The position numbers were made by a program, and so were the translations under genes. Positions 24,297-32,697 of a stretch of 32,863 bases of DNA are shown here, piece by piece (the first letter of the stretch is position 1; each line of letters begins with the position of its first letter). This DNA comes from Desulfobulbaceae bacterium (GTDB lineage: Bacteria > Desulfobacterota > Desulfobulbia > Desulfobulbales > VMSU01), in contig JADGBM010000026.1 in NCBI GenBank assembly GCA_015231515.1, forward strand, positions 1 to 32,863. The letters run 5' to 3'. The notes beneath the pieces were generated by a model. It had not been told where the DNA came from. It worked only from the letters and a program-made list of their open reading frames with translations, and did no database searches.

Positions 24297-24605
24297 GTGC
24301 TCCTTTTCACTTGTTTTTTACAGTTCCCTACCCTATTATTTAGTTCGTAATTGGCAATTCAATAGCTGCGGATAACAATATCGCATTTAATATACTTCGC
24401 CCATCACCTGCTTAACACACCGTTCCACCATACAGCTAAAACTTAACCCCAAGCAAGATATTTAACAGATATTTAATTGTTTACAGACTCAAACATACAC
24501 TTACCAGCAAAATCCGGCCTCAAATTATCTATATTTTTTTACAATACTATGGTATTAATTCCTCGTAAAATGCAGTTATCATTAAAATGAACAAGGGAGA
24601 TACTC
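24297..24605. promoter_or_regulatory. Divergent intergenic region between cytochromes and mscS
   Basis: This 309-bp AT-rich region must contain the promoters of both operons. The only structure seen is a direct repeat AGATATTTAA at 24456-24465 and 24467-24476, an 11-bp period. No gene or RNA is recognised. Confidence 0.45.
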
Positions 24606-25424
24606 ATGGAAGACAAGCTGCCAATCATCGCCGACTGGTTCATCCAGTATTCAGGTAAAATTATTGCCGCACTCCTCATTTTTATTATCGGCCGCTGGCT
24701 GGCGATTCGCCTATCCTCGATGTTTTCAAAAATTCTCGAGAAGAACAAGGTCGAAATAACCCTTGTCAGCTTTCTGAAAAACATTATTTATTATGCCCTG
24801 CTTATCGCCGTTCTCATCGCGGCACTTAACCAACTCGGCATCAACACCGCATCTTTTCTCACTGTCGTTGGTGCGGCCGGCCTGGCTATTGGTCTGGCCC
24901 TGAAAGACTCATTAAGCAATTTTTCTTCCGGTGTTATGCTCATACTTTTCAGGCCATTTAAAATCGGTGATTTTGTTACCGCTGCTGGTGTTAGCGGCAC
25001 AGTAAATCAGATCAGTATTTTTAACACTGAAATGGCTACCCCGGACAATCAGAAGATAATCATCCCCAATAGTGCCATCATGGGCGGTGTGATAACCAAT
25101 GTCACAGCAAACCCAACCAGACGAATTGACCTGGTGGCCGGAATCAGCTATGCAGATGACATCGGAACAGCACGAAAAGTTCTTGAAAAAATTATTGCTG
25201 ATGACTCGAGAATACTTGCTGACCCGGCAACTAAAATTGCGGTATCAGAACTCGGCGACAGCAGTGTTAACTTTATTGTCAGGCCATGGGTTAATGCCGA
25301 AGAATACTGGGATGTACGCTTCTCAATAACAGAGCAGATCAAGCTTCAGTTTGATGCCGCGGGTCTTAATATTCCGTACCCTCAACAAGATGTTCATCTC
25401 TTTGTAGAAAAAAATGTTGTTTAA
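24606..25424 (+). CDS. mscS: Small-conductance mechanosensitive channel MscS
   Basis: This 272-residue protein follows E. coli MscS closely. It has three N-terminal helices, with the pore helix TVVGAAGLAIGLALKDSLSNFSSGVMLILFRPFK carrying the Gly/Ala packing pattern. The beta domain contains IIIPNSAIMGGVITN, and the C-terminal alpha-beta domain ends at FDAAGLNIPYPQQDVHL. It opens under membrane tension to release solutes in hypo-osmotic shock. AAGGGAG precedes the ATG. An OmpA-like gene follows after 39 bp, and a second, more divergent MscS lies on the opposite strand at 27053. Confidence 0.94.
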   Translation: MEDKLPIIADWFIQYSGKIIAALLIFIIGRWLAIRLSSMFSKILEKNKVEITLVSFLKNIIYYALLIAVLIAALNQLGINTASFLTVVGAAGLAIGLALKDSLSNFSSGVMLILFRPFKIGDFVTAAGVSGTVNQISIFNTEMATPDNQKIIIPNSAIMGGVITNVTANPTRRIDLVAGISYADDIGTARKVLEKIIADDSRILADPATKIAVSELGDSSVNFIVRPWVNAEEYWDVRFSITEQIKLQFDAAGLNIPYPQQDVHLFVEKNVV

Positions 25425-25463
25425 AATACGTAAATTTAAAACTTATCTCAAAAAAGGTGCCAT

Positions 25464-26747
25464 ATGAAAAATCCAAAAACAAGGTTCTTATCAGCTTTAC
25501 TTATCAGTCTATTACTTACTTCCTGTGCCATGCTTTCAAGCCAGCCGGAACCATCCTTTACTCCGATCAATTTAAACGACAAAGTAAGCTCCGGAGAGTA
25601 TCAGAAAAAAACAGACAACTTCCTGCTTCTCTTTGACGCCTCATCTTCGATGTTTCTGGACTATAACCAGGAGATGAAGTTTAAACAGGCCAAGCGCATT
25701 GCCAACCGTATGAACCAGACCATTCCGGATCTTGATCTGCAATCCGGCCTTGGTGTCTTTGGCCCAACAGCCATTGGCCGTGGTAATGGCAGCAAACTAT
25801 CTTACGGCATGACTAGTTATAACCGTAAAGCCTTTGGCGATGCACTACAGCAAGTCTCCTCACCGTCAGGCAACACCCCAATGACGCAAGCCATTAAGCT
25901 TGCCGGAAGCAACCTTGCTGAGAGCAAAGGAAAAATCGCGGTTATTTTGATCAGTGATGCGGAGGATGTTGGCAATCCTCCGCTTGCAGCTGCCACAGAG
26001 CTTAAAGCAACGTACGGCGACAGGATTTGTGTTTACACCGTTCTGATTGGCAACAATTCTACCGGCAAAGCAACTATGACCCAGATAGCTAACGCCACCC
26101 AGTGCGGATTTGCCACAGATTATGCATCCATAGAAAGTCCTCAGGGTATGGCAGATTTTGTTGAACGAATTTTCCTTGAAAAGGCTACAGATTCAGACGG
26201 CGATGGTGTTTTTGACAGCATGGATCAATGCCCTGGAACACCAAAAGGAACACCTGTCGATGCAGTTGGTTGCCCAATCAAAAAGGCAGATGACGATAAA
26301 GATTCTGATGGTGACGGGGTATACGACTCTAAAGACCAATGCCCTGGCACACCTTACGGAATCAAGGTTGATCAGTACGGGTGTCCCCTTCCCATTGAAG
26401 GCAGTGTGACAATCGAACTTCGGGTTGAATTCGACTTTGATAAGGATACAGTTCGCCCTCAGTATCGGCAGGAGTTACAGGATTTTGCTGATTTCTTGAC
26501 CTCATACCCCAACCTGACGGTCACCCTTGAGGGTCACACGGACAACTACGGTTCCAAAGAGTATAATGAGGAACTGTCAATCCGTCGGGCCAAAAGCGTT
26601 CGACGCTACCTAGTCGGTGAATTCGGTTTATGGGGCAACCGGATCACAACAACAGGCTATGGTTTTTCACGGCCTGAGGCCGATAATACAACTAGCCAAG
26701 GACGCCAGAAAAACAGACGGGTTTACGCAATCATTCAATCGAATTGA
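25464..26747 (+). CDS. OmpA-family lipoprotein with vWA domain and thrombospondin type 3 repeats
   Basis: The 427-residue protein has a lipoprotein signal with lipobox LTSC (C21). A von Willebrand A domain follows (about 52-235), whose MIDAS-type DASSS is near residue 58. Next come two calcium-binding thrombospondin-3-type repeats (DSDGDGVFDSMDQCPGTP and DSDGDGVYDSKDQCPGTP, about 241-310). The last part is a C-terminal OmpA/MotB peptidoglycan-binding domain (about 318-427), with EFDFDKDTVRPQY, LEGHTDNYGSKEYN and the final GRQKNRRV. It is probably anchored in the outer membrane and tied to peptidoglycan; the vWA domain may bind a partner. It follows mscS, and a bidirectional terminator lies just downstream. 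Confidence 0.93.
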   Translation: MKNPKTRFLSALLISLLLTSCAMLSSQPEPSFTPINLNDKVSSGEYQKKTDNFLLLFDASSSMFLDYNQEMKFKQAKRIANRMNQTIPDLDLQSGLGVFGPTAIGRGNGSKLSYGMTSYNRKAFGDALQQVSSPSGNTPMTQAIKLAGSNLAESKGKIAVILISDAEDVGNPPLAAATELKATYGDRICVYTVLIGNNSTGKATMTQIANATQCGFATDYASIESPQGMADFVERIFLEKATDSDGDGVFDSMDQCPGTPKGTPVDAVGCPIKKADDDKDSDGDGVYDSKDQCPGTPYGIKVDQYGCPLPIEGSVTIELRVEFDFDKDTVRPQYRQELQDFADFLTSYPNLTVTLEGHTDNYGSKEYNEELSIRRAKSVRRYLVGEFGLWGNRITTTGYGFSRPEADNTTSQGRQKNRRVYAIIQSN

Positions 26748-26780
26748 AAATTTTCACCATAACACCTTAGTTTAAAATAA

Positions 26781-26817
26781 AAAAAAGGCATAGACCTTGC
26801 GGTCTATGCCTTTTTTT
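26781..26817. terminator. Bidirectional Rho-independent terminator
   Basis: A long perfect stem (GGCATAGACC 26787-26796 with GGTCTATGCC 26801-26810, loop TTGC) is flanked by A6 on the left and T7 on the right. It can end transcription of the plus-strand ompA-like gene and of the convergent minus-strand small lipoprotein gene. Confidence 0.93.
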
Positions 26818-26837
26818 ATGGTCTATAACAACAACTC

Positions 26838-26996
26838 TTACTTACTCAACTCTTCAGCCTTCTTCTTCACCGCATCAAAAGCAGTGTCGACTTCTTTTCC
26901 AGCTTTTTCTGCGGCACCTTCCTTTTCACATGCAACGATACCAACGGTAAAAATAACCACGCACAATGCGACAAAAATACGTTTAATTATCTCCAC
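26838..26996 (-). CDS. Small lipoprotein, entericidin-like in layout (52 residues, GTG start)
   Basis: This short gene starts at a GTG with a strong GAGGAGGAG ribosome-binding site about 6 nt upstream. The product begins MEIIKRIFVALCVV and has a textbook lipobox GIVAC (C23). The mature part of about 30 residues is helical and charged (EKEGAAEKAGKEVDTAFDAV). It is followed after 20 bp by the bidirectional terminator. The size and plan recall entericidin-type lipoproteins, but homology is not shown. It lies 56 bp after the minus-strand mscS gene and is probably the last gene of that operon. Confidence 0.8.
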   Translation of the reverse strand: MEIIKRIFVALCVVIFTVGIVACEKEGAAEKAGKEVDTAFDAVKKKAEELSK

Positions 26997-27052
26997 AGGT
27001 GCTCCTCCTCAAATAAAGTTTCATTGTGACCAACAACAGACCTCATAACTGA

Positions 27053-27889
27053 TTAAACCACTTTTTCAGGTGACGATATGATTGCCACCTCGCGCTGAGG
27101 GAAGGGAATTGAGATGTTCCCCTCCTTTAACGCCGTAAAAATTGCACCATTGGCCAAAAAGCGCATTTGAAAATAGTTCCTGGTGGGCACCCAAAAACGA
27201 ATCCCAATATTAATCGAAGAGTCGCCAAACTCATCAATCCCAATTTGAGGTGCAGGATCCTGACAAACATCTTCCAAGTTGGCGAGTGCTGACTTAATAC
27301 GATAAACGGCCTCATTTGGATCGTGGTGATAGGCGATTCCGACTGTCGTTTCAACCACTTTATTAGCGAATGAGTTATGAATAATTTCACCGACAATATG
27401 TTTGTTCGGTATGGTGATCTGCTCATCATCTTCTGTTGTTAAAACGGTCGCGGCCAGTTTAATCTCCTTGACAATGCCGGTAACCCCCTGAACTGAGATG
27501 GTATTACCAACCACAAATGGCCGACTAATGATAATTGACAATCCAGCACCATAATTCGACACGGGCCCCTGGATCGCAAAACTGGCCCCAAAGGCGAGGG
27601 CGCTGACTGCCGCCACAAGAGGAGCGACAGAAATCCCAAACTGGCCGATGGTAATGATAACAACGAAAACAACAACCAGCATTTTAGCAACACTGCCGGT
27701 AAATTTACTGAGGGTCACGTCAAGGTTATGCTTTTCACAGAGTCGAATAACCAGCGCCGCAACCCAACTCGCCAGTTTAAGCCCTACAACAAGAACTATA
27801 AGTGCACCCAATATCTGAAAACTGTATTTCACAGCAAACTCAATGGCAACGGTATATAAACCCTCTAAGTTGGCAAGTTCTTCTTTCAT
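27053..27889 (-). CDS. Mechanosensitive channel MscS family protein, divergent copy
   Basis: This 278-residue MscS homologue has helices near 15-45, 65-90 and the pore helix VSALAFGASFAIQGPVSNYGAG. The beta-domain signature ITIPNKHIVGEIIHN follows, and the C-terminal domain ends near NISIPFPQREVAI. It keeps the fold but differs from the copy at 24606 in the pore region (SFAIQGP for GLALKDS), so gating or selectivity may differ. AGGAG lies 8 nt before the ATG. It is the third gene of a minus-strand run with a DUF2959 lipoprotein and a YqaE peptide, and it is followed by a small lipoprotein gene. Confidence 0.92.
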   Translation of the reverse strand: MKEELANLEGLYTVAIEFAVKYSFQILGALIVLVVGLKLASWVAALVIRLCEKHNLDVTLSKFTGSVAKMLVVVFVVIITIGQFGISVAPLVAAVSALAFGASFAIQGPVSNYGAGLSIIISRPFVVGNTISVQGVTGIVKEIKLAATVLTTEDDEQITIPNKHIVGEIIHNSFANKVVETTVGIAYHHDPNEAVYRIKSALANLEDVCQDPAPQIGIDEFGDSSINIGIRFWVPTRNYFQMRFLANGAIFTALKEGNISIPFPQREVAIISSPEKVV

Positions 27890-27918
27890 GCTCAGTTCTC
27901 CTGGAATCTATTAGTCTC

Positions 27919-28080
27919 TTATTTCTTTTTAACCACCAGCCATAGAGCGTGAACAGAGCCAGGCAGAAGACCGCATAGCGTTAAAACAATATTGATCCAG
28001 AACTGAAACCCGATACCAACCGTTAAAAACGCAGCGACAGGTGGAAGAAATATGGCTAGTATAATTCGTACAATGTCCAT
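27919..28080 (-). CDS. YqaE/Pmp3-family membrane peptide
   Basis: This 53-residue two-helix protein reads MDIVRIILAIFLPPVAAFL and then FWINIVLTLCGLLPGSVHALW with a KKK end, the complete Pmp3/YqaE signature (LPPVAAF, a GxGxxFWINIxLTLxGxxPG block). Members are small plasma- or inner-membrane proteins linked to salt and membrane-potential stress. AAAGGAG lies 7 nt before the ATG. A longer open frame over the same bases (27929-28111) is a shadow. It sits between the DUF2959 lipoprotein gene and mscS, with gaps of about 30 bp on each side. Confidence 0.92.
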   Translation of the reverse strand: MDIVRIILAIFLPPVAAFLTVGIGFQFWINIVLTLCGLLPGSVHALWLVVKKK

Positions 28081-28114
28081 AACAAGGCTCCTTTAAGAAA
28101 GATTTAAACAACCT

Positions 28115-28777
28115 TTATTTTTTTAGTGTTTCTATAAACGCATTAGCCTCTTTTATAGAGGCTTCCATCTCCTTAACCAGCAGAACAATATCACCTTCAA
28201 CAGCCACCAGTTCATTCTGCAGCGAAGCAATAGCCTGCGCATTCAGATTATGCTTAAGATACAAAACCTGATCCTTAAAGGCGCTTAAGACGGGTGCTAT
28301 TTTCTTCTCGGCTTTTTTCATGGCAGAAATAAGCTTGGCATAATGCGTACGAGTTGCATCAAGTTTTTGCTGACTGTCTTTGCGGAGCGCTGCACTTGAA
28401 TATTCTTTCAACTCACTTTTCCATTCATCAAACAAAGCCTCTGAGACACTTTCAACTTTCTGAATTCTGTCATGTACAGCCTCAGCCTTTTTTTCACTTA
28501 GCTCATAGGTTTCATTAAGCGTATTGTACTTATCCTCTAAATCACCACCTTTAATCCCCAGCACCGTTGTAAATTGTTGGAGAGCTGATTTGAATTGCTC
28601 TTTAGCTTCAGACTGGGTATCGCGGGCTTCGGCCACTCGATCCATCATAATGTCGCGTTTATGAACGCCCATTTTCTCCATTGCACCATAGTAAACTGTT
28701 TGACAGCCATAAAGTCCAGGCATCGCCAGAATAAAAGCCAAACAAACTAAAACAAAAACTTTTCGAGCTATCTCCAT
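28115..28777 (-). CDS. DUF2959 lipoprotein
   Basis: The 220-residue product has a signal peptide with lipobox GLYGC (C25) and the DUF2959 signature that follows directly: QTVYYGAMEKMGVHKRDIMM, DRVAEARDTQSEAKEQF. The rest is a long, highly charged coiled-coil region, which fits a periplasmic rod-like lipoprotein. Family function is unknown. The ATG at 28777 was chosen since it gives a proper signal peptide and has GGGGGAG upstream; starting at 28867 would add 30 residues ahead of the signal. It is the first gene of the four-gene envelope operon. Confidence 0.88.
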   Translation of the reverse strand: MEIARKVFVLVCLAFILAMPGLYGCQTVYYGAMEKMGVHKRDIMMDRVAEARDTQSEAKEQFKSALQQFTTVLGIKGGDLEDKYNTLNETYELSEKKAEAVHDRIQKVESVSEALFDEWKSELKEYSSAALRKDSQQKLDATRTHYAKLISAMKKAEKKIAPVLSAFKDQVLYLKHNLNAQAIASLQNELVAVEGDIVLLVKEMEASIKEANAFIETLKK

Positions 28778-28894
28778 ACAACTCCCCCTTTTCTCAAAGT
28801 TAAAACACGCAAACCAATTAAAAACTCTATCCGACCAGGCATTGATGAGACCAATCGTCATTTTCACGTTAATTTACTCATCAAACAACTGTGT

Positions 28895-28921
28895 TTTACA
28901 AATATATGCAATATGTATAAT
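28895..28921 (+). promoter_or_regulatory. Candidate sigma70 promoter for the DUF748 gene
   Basis: A consensus -10 TATAAT (28916-28921) is preceded after 15 bp by TTTACA (28895-28900). The spacer is short. It lies 80 bp before the start at 29002, inside the divergent region shared with the DUF2959 operon. Confidence 0.35.
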
Positions 28922-29001
28922 ATGAAATGATACCACTTTTCAAGTAATGACACACAACTGAAGAGATAGTTCGCAACACGCTCGATACTGAGAGGAAGAC
29001 C

Positions 29002-32000
29002 ATGCAAAACAAACAGTCCTTTTTTCAGCGCCTCAAAATGCTCTCTCGCCCAAAAAAAATAGCACTTTCAGTTCTGACAGGTTTCACTCTTTATGCTCTG
29101 GTCGGCTTTCTAATTCTCCCACCAATCATCAAACTCACTCTGGAGAAGAAACTGCCCCCCATTCTGCACAGAGATGTTTCCGTCAATAAGATACGGCTAA
29201 ACCCTCTAACTCTCTCGGCAACAATTGAAGGCTTTCAGGTTCTCAAAAAAGAAGCAACTGGTCCGCTTGTTAGTTTTGAAAAACTGCACATCGATCTCCA
29301 GGCCGTCTCTGTATTTAAAGGCGCTTTGATTATTAAATCAGTGATGCTCAAGACTCCAACGATCAATTTCAGTCGCATCAACGACTCCACCTACAGCTTC
29401 TCGGATCTGATACCCAAAAATTCAGAGGAAACAGCTGCCACCAAACCCGCATCCCCATTTTTATTTTCAGTAAACAATATTGAAATTATCGGCGGTGATA
29501 TTTCATTTTCTGACCAGCCAAAAGAAAAAACCCATCAAATCTCACAACTGAACTTGGCTCTGGCCAGCATTTCAAACTTACCCTATCATATTGAAACTTT
29601 TATCCAGCCCACCTTTTCAGCAAACGTGAACGGCACCCCTTTTGCCTTAGATGGTGTAACAAAACCTTTCGCAACCTCACGCGAAAGCGACATCAATATC
29701 GACATCAAAAACCTTAATATTGCCGAGTATGTTGCCTATCTACCGAACCCCACAAAGGCAGTCCTGTCGTCGTGCCTTCTCGACATCAATGGAAATCTTG
29801 ATTTTACATCCACACAAAATAATAGCGCCACAAACACCCTTTCTTACACCGGAGAAATAGTCTTTAAAGAAATAGCCATTACTGACCAAGAGGGGAAACG
29901 CTATATTGAACTGCCCCGAATTACCATCACCACCGCGGCATCAAATCTTCTCGACCTTAAAGTTCACATCTCTAAGCTGGAGATTGAAGCCCCGAAGTTT
30001 ATTGTGAAACGCACCAAAGACCAACAGATTCTGCCGCTGACCATTCTGCTTCCTGATGCAAACGAGTCCACGCCTCACCCCCCCGAAGAAAATAAAGGAG
30101 TTGAAATATCCGGCGAACCAGATCACTCCAACCCGTTTAACCTTGCCATCGATACTATCTCTCTGGTCAACGGGCAGCTTACCTATACAGACGAGACTGT
30201 TGATTCCTTTGAAACCATACTCCAGCCTTTCAATGTTCAAGTGAAGAACTTCAACACGGCACAGGGTAAAACGGCCAGTTACGATCTCTCGGTTTCAACA
30301 GAAACATCGGAAACAATCACCAGCACCGGCACAGTTCAACTCAACCCACTGGCAGCAAACGGCAATGTCAGGGTCAGCAAGGTTAGCCTTCCTAAATATA
30401 TGCCCTATGCCAATGCCCTGTTGAGGCCCGAAATAACAAGCGGATCACTCGATTTTTCAACAGATTTCAGCGTCTCGATATCTCAAGACAACAGTCCGAA
30501 ACTCCTTTTAGAGAACAGTACTGTTCTGCTTGAAAACTTTAAACTCTTAGACAAAGGCAAGCCTGTTATTGATCTTGCCGAACTTGCTCTTGTCGGTGGA
30601 CAAATCGATCTTGCCAAAAAAACAATGCATCTTGAAAGTTTTACTTCAAAAAAAGCTTTGTTTACTGTCATTCGCGACCAGAACAGCCTACTTAACGTCA
30701 ACTCATTTGTTATAGAACCAACCGCAAGCGAAAAGCAGGAAAGCACAAAACCTCTCGCCCCAGACACCTCCGAACAGTCGCAAGCCCCATGGGCCATCTC
30801 TTTAGGTTCAGCCAATTTTTCAGATCATGAGCTGATATTTCTGGATCAGAGCCTTGCCAAACCATCTACACTTCGCGCCCATAACATATCGATAAAGCTG
30901 GCAGGTTTTTCCACAACCGGCCCTCCCGGCAGCATCGATTTCTCAACAGAACTCAACAGTGCCGGTTCAATCAAAGCACGTGGAAAGGTTGGCATATCAC
31001 CCGTATCAGCTGAACTTGAGACGGAGGTCAACCAGGTTGGATTCAAGCCCTTTCAAGCCTACGTTGATGAACTCTTCAATGTCCTGATTACTGACGGCAG
31101 TCTTTCTTCCAGTGGAACACTTACGCTGCATTCAGATTCGGAAAATCCCGTTTTAAACTTTACCGGCACTGGAGCCATCGACAATTTTGCCTCCATAGAT
31201 ACAAAGTTCAGAGAAGATCTCGCCCGCTGGAACAAAATCAGTCTGTCTTTGGCCTTTATCTCTGACCCCTTCAGGTTAGTGATTGATGATGTTCAATGGG
31301 ACGAGCCTTACGCAAAAATCGTGATTTCCGACCAGGGAACTATCAACCTTTCAGAACTCACAAAAAAACCACCTTCAACTCCCCCATCGCAGGTACCCGC
31401 TTCTCAAGATCAAGCTGACCAACCAGCGGCTAAAGACATCACCATTAAGAAATTTACCGTAGACAAGGGCCAATTCGACTTTATCGATAATAAAATCAAG
31501 CCAGCCTACGCATCATCTCTAAGTGATTTTTCCGGTACTGTTACTGGTTTATCTTCAAAGGTAGCAACTCAGGCCGATGTTAAATTCGAAGGCAAACTCA
31601 ATCAGTTTTCACCTATTCTCATTTCAGGGTCAATAAACCCACTTGCTAAGGATTTGTTTGCCGATCTAAAAATTGATTTCCATGATATTGACCTGAGCCC
31701 CACTTCTCCATATACAGGTAAACATCTCGGCTATAAAACCGATAAAGGCAAGTTGACCTTGAACCTCCACTATATTGTCCAGGGGAGAGAGATTTTAGCC
31801 AAGAACCACCTCTTTTTAGACCAGTTCACCTTAGGTGAGACTGTTGAAAGCCCTGATGCTGTCAGTCTGCCGATTCACCTTGCCCTTGCCCTATTAAAAA
31901 ACAGATCCGGTGAAATCATCCTGAACATCCCGGTTCAGGGCAACCTTGATGACCCTCAATTCAGCATTGCCAGCGTTGTGGTAAAGGTTCTCTTTAATCT

Positions 32001-32361
32001 TATCACTAAAGCTGTAACCTCACCCTTTGCCCTTTTAGGTGCTTTGATACCTGACGGAGAAGATTTACAATTGGTACCGTTCAAGCCTGGCTTGGCAAGT
32101 ATTTCAGATGAGCATTCTAACAACCTGACACAAATAGCCTCAGTCCTCTACGAACGACCAGGTCTGCGGATGGACATAGTCGGAAAAGTTGATCCGCAGA
32201 AGGACGGACAAGCTATCGAAGAGTTACGCTTTCAAAAAATGATCAAACTTCAGAAAGCCAAAGATCAACAAAAAAATGCCTTCAGCAAAGATGCGCTTCC
32301 AGATATAGAAGATATTGTGGTCAGCGAAGAGGAATATCCACAATATTTATTTATGGCATAA
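29002..32361 (+). CDS. DUF748 (AsmA-like) protein, C-terminus cut off by an in-frame stop
   Basis: This 1119-residue protein has one N-terminal membrane helix (about 20-45) and a very long periplasmic part made of AsmA/TamB-like beta repeats, with the DUF748 opening DVSVNKIRLNPLTLSATIEGF. Near the end it shows the family's FKPGLASISDEHSNNLTQIASVLYERPGLRMDI block. AsmA-like proteins act in lipid transport between membranes or outer-membrane homeostasis. Family members normally run on through a conserved Ala/Arg-rich tail (LxxLAxxRAxxVKxYL). Here the frame meets TAA at 32359-32361, and the missing tail follows in the same frame. AGAGGAAG precedes the start. The truncated protein may still fold, but the gene may equally be newly inactivated or carry a sequence error. 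Confidence 0.88.
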   Translation: MQNKQSFFQRLKMLSRPKKIALSVLTGFTLYALVGFLILPPIIKLTLEKKLPPILHRDVSVNKIRLNPLTLSATIEGFQVLKKEATGPLVSFEKLHIDLQAVSVFKGALIIKSVMLKTPTINFSRINDSTYSFSDLIPKNSEETAATKPASPFLFSVNNIEIIGGDISFSDQPKEKTHQISQLNLALASISNLPYHIETFIQPTFSANVNGTPFALDGVTKPFATSRESDINIDIKNLNIAEYVAYLPNPTKAVLSSCLLDINGNLDFTSTQNNSATNTLSYTGEIVFKEIAITDQEGKRYIELPRITITTAASNLLDLKVHISKLEIEAPKFIVKRTKDQQILPLTILLPDANESTPHPPEENKGVEISGEPDHSNPFNLAIDTISLVNGQLTYTDETVDSFETILQPFNVQVKNFNTAQGKTASYDLSVSTETSETITSTGTVQLNPLAANGNVRVSKVSLPKYMPYANALLRPEITSGSLDFSTDFSVSISQDNSPKLLLENSTVLLENFKLLDKGKPVIDLAELALVGGQIDLAKKTMHLESFTSKKALFTVIRDQNSLLNVNSFVIEPTASEKQESTKPLAPDTSEQSQAPWAISLGSANFSDHELIFLDQSLAKPSTLRAHNISIKLAGFSTTGPPGSIDFSTELNSAGSIKARGKVGISPVSAELETEVNQVGFKPFQAYVDELFNVLITDGSLSSSGTLTLHSDSENPVLNFTGTGAIDNFASIDTKFREDLARWNKISLSLAFISDPFRLVIDDVQWDEPYAKIVISDQGTINLSELTKKPPSTPPSQVPASQDQADQPAAKDITIKKFTVDKGQFDFIDNKIKPAYASSLSDFSGTVTGLSSKVATQADVKFEGKLNQFSPILISGSINPLAKDLFADLKIDFHDIDLSPTSPYTGKHLGYKTDKGKLTLNLHYIVQGREILAKNHLFLDQFTLGETVESPDAVSLPIHLALALLKNRSGEIILNIPVQGNLDDPQFSIASVVVKVLFNLITKAVTSPFALLGALIPDGEDLQLVPFKPGLASISDEHSNNLTQIASVLYERPGLRMDIVGKVDPQKDGQAIEELRFQKMIKLQKAKDQQKNAFSKDALPDIEDIVVSEEEYPQYLFMA

Positions 32362-32367
32362 AGGGAG

Positions 32368-32697
32368 ATGCTTGATCAAAAAGACACTAGATCGAAGGGG
32401 GCTAAAACCTGGAGCAAGTTCACTGATTTTATCAAACAAGAGAGCCCTGAAAAGAACCTGTCACATAGCGAGATTAAAGAGCAGATACTCGCCGACATTC
32501 AGGCCTCAGAAGAAGACCTTCGGCTACTCGCCCATGAGCGAGCAGCCAATGTCAAAAACTATCTTATCGCCTCAGGGAAAGTTGAAGCCGAAAGGCTATT
32601 TGTTCTTGAACCAAAAGTCGTACAATTAAAAGAAGGGAGCACTTCAGGAAAGGACATGAGCAACATTGCCATGCAGGTTGATCTTGTTATTAAGTAA
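32368..32697 (+). pseudogene. Detached C-terminal segment of the DUF748 gene
   Basis: This 109-residue frame is in the same reading frame as the gene upstream, separated from it by a single TAA and two codons (AGG GAG). Its SEEDLRLLAHERAANVKNYL followed by ASGKVEAERLFVLEP and a closing QVDLVIK is the normal C-terminal end of DUF748 proteins. The GGGAG before the ATG touches the start codon, so independent translation would be poor, although re-initiation 6 bp after the stop is possible. Confidence 0.75.

Noticed and set aside
27929-28111. 60-residue minus-strand ORF
   Set aside because: It is a shadow of the YqaE/Pmp3 gene, which is in another frame with a good ribosome-binding site.
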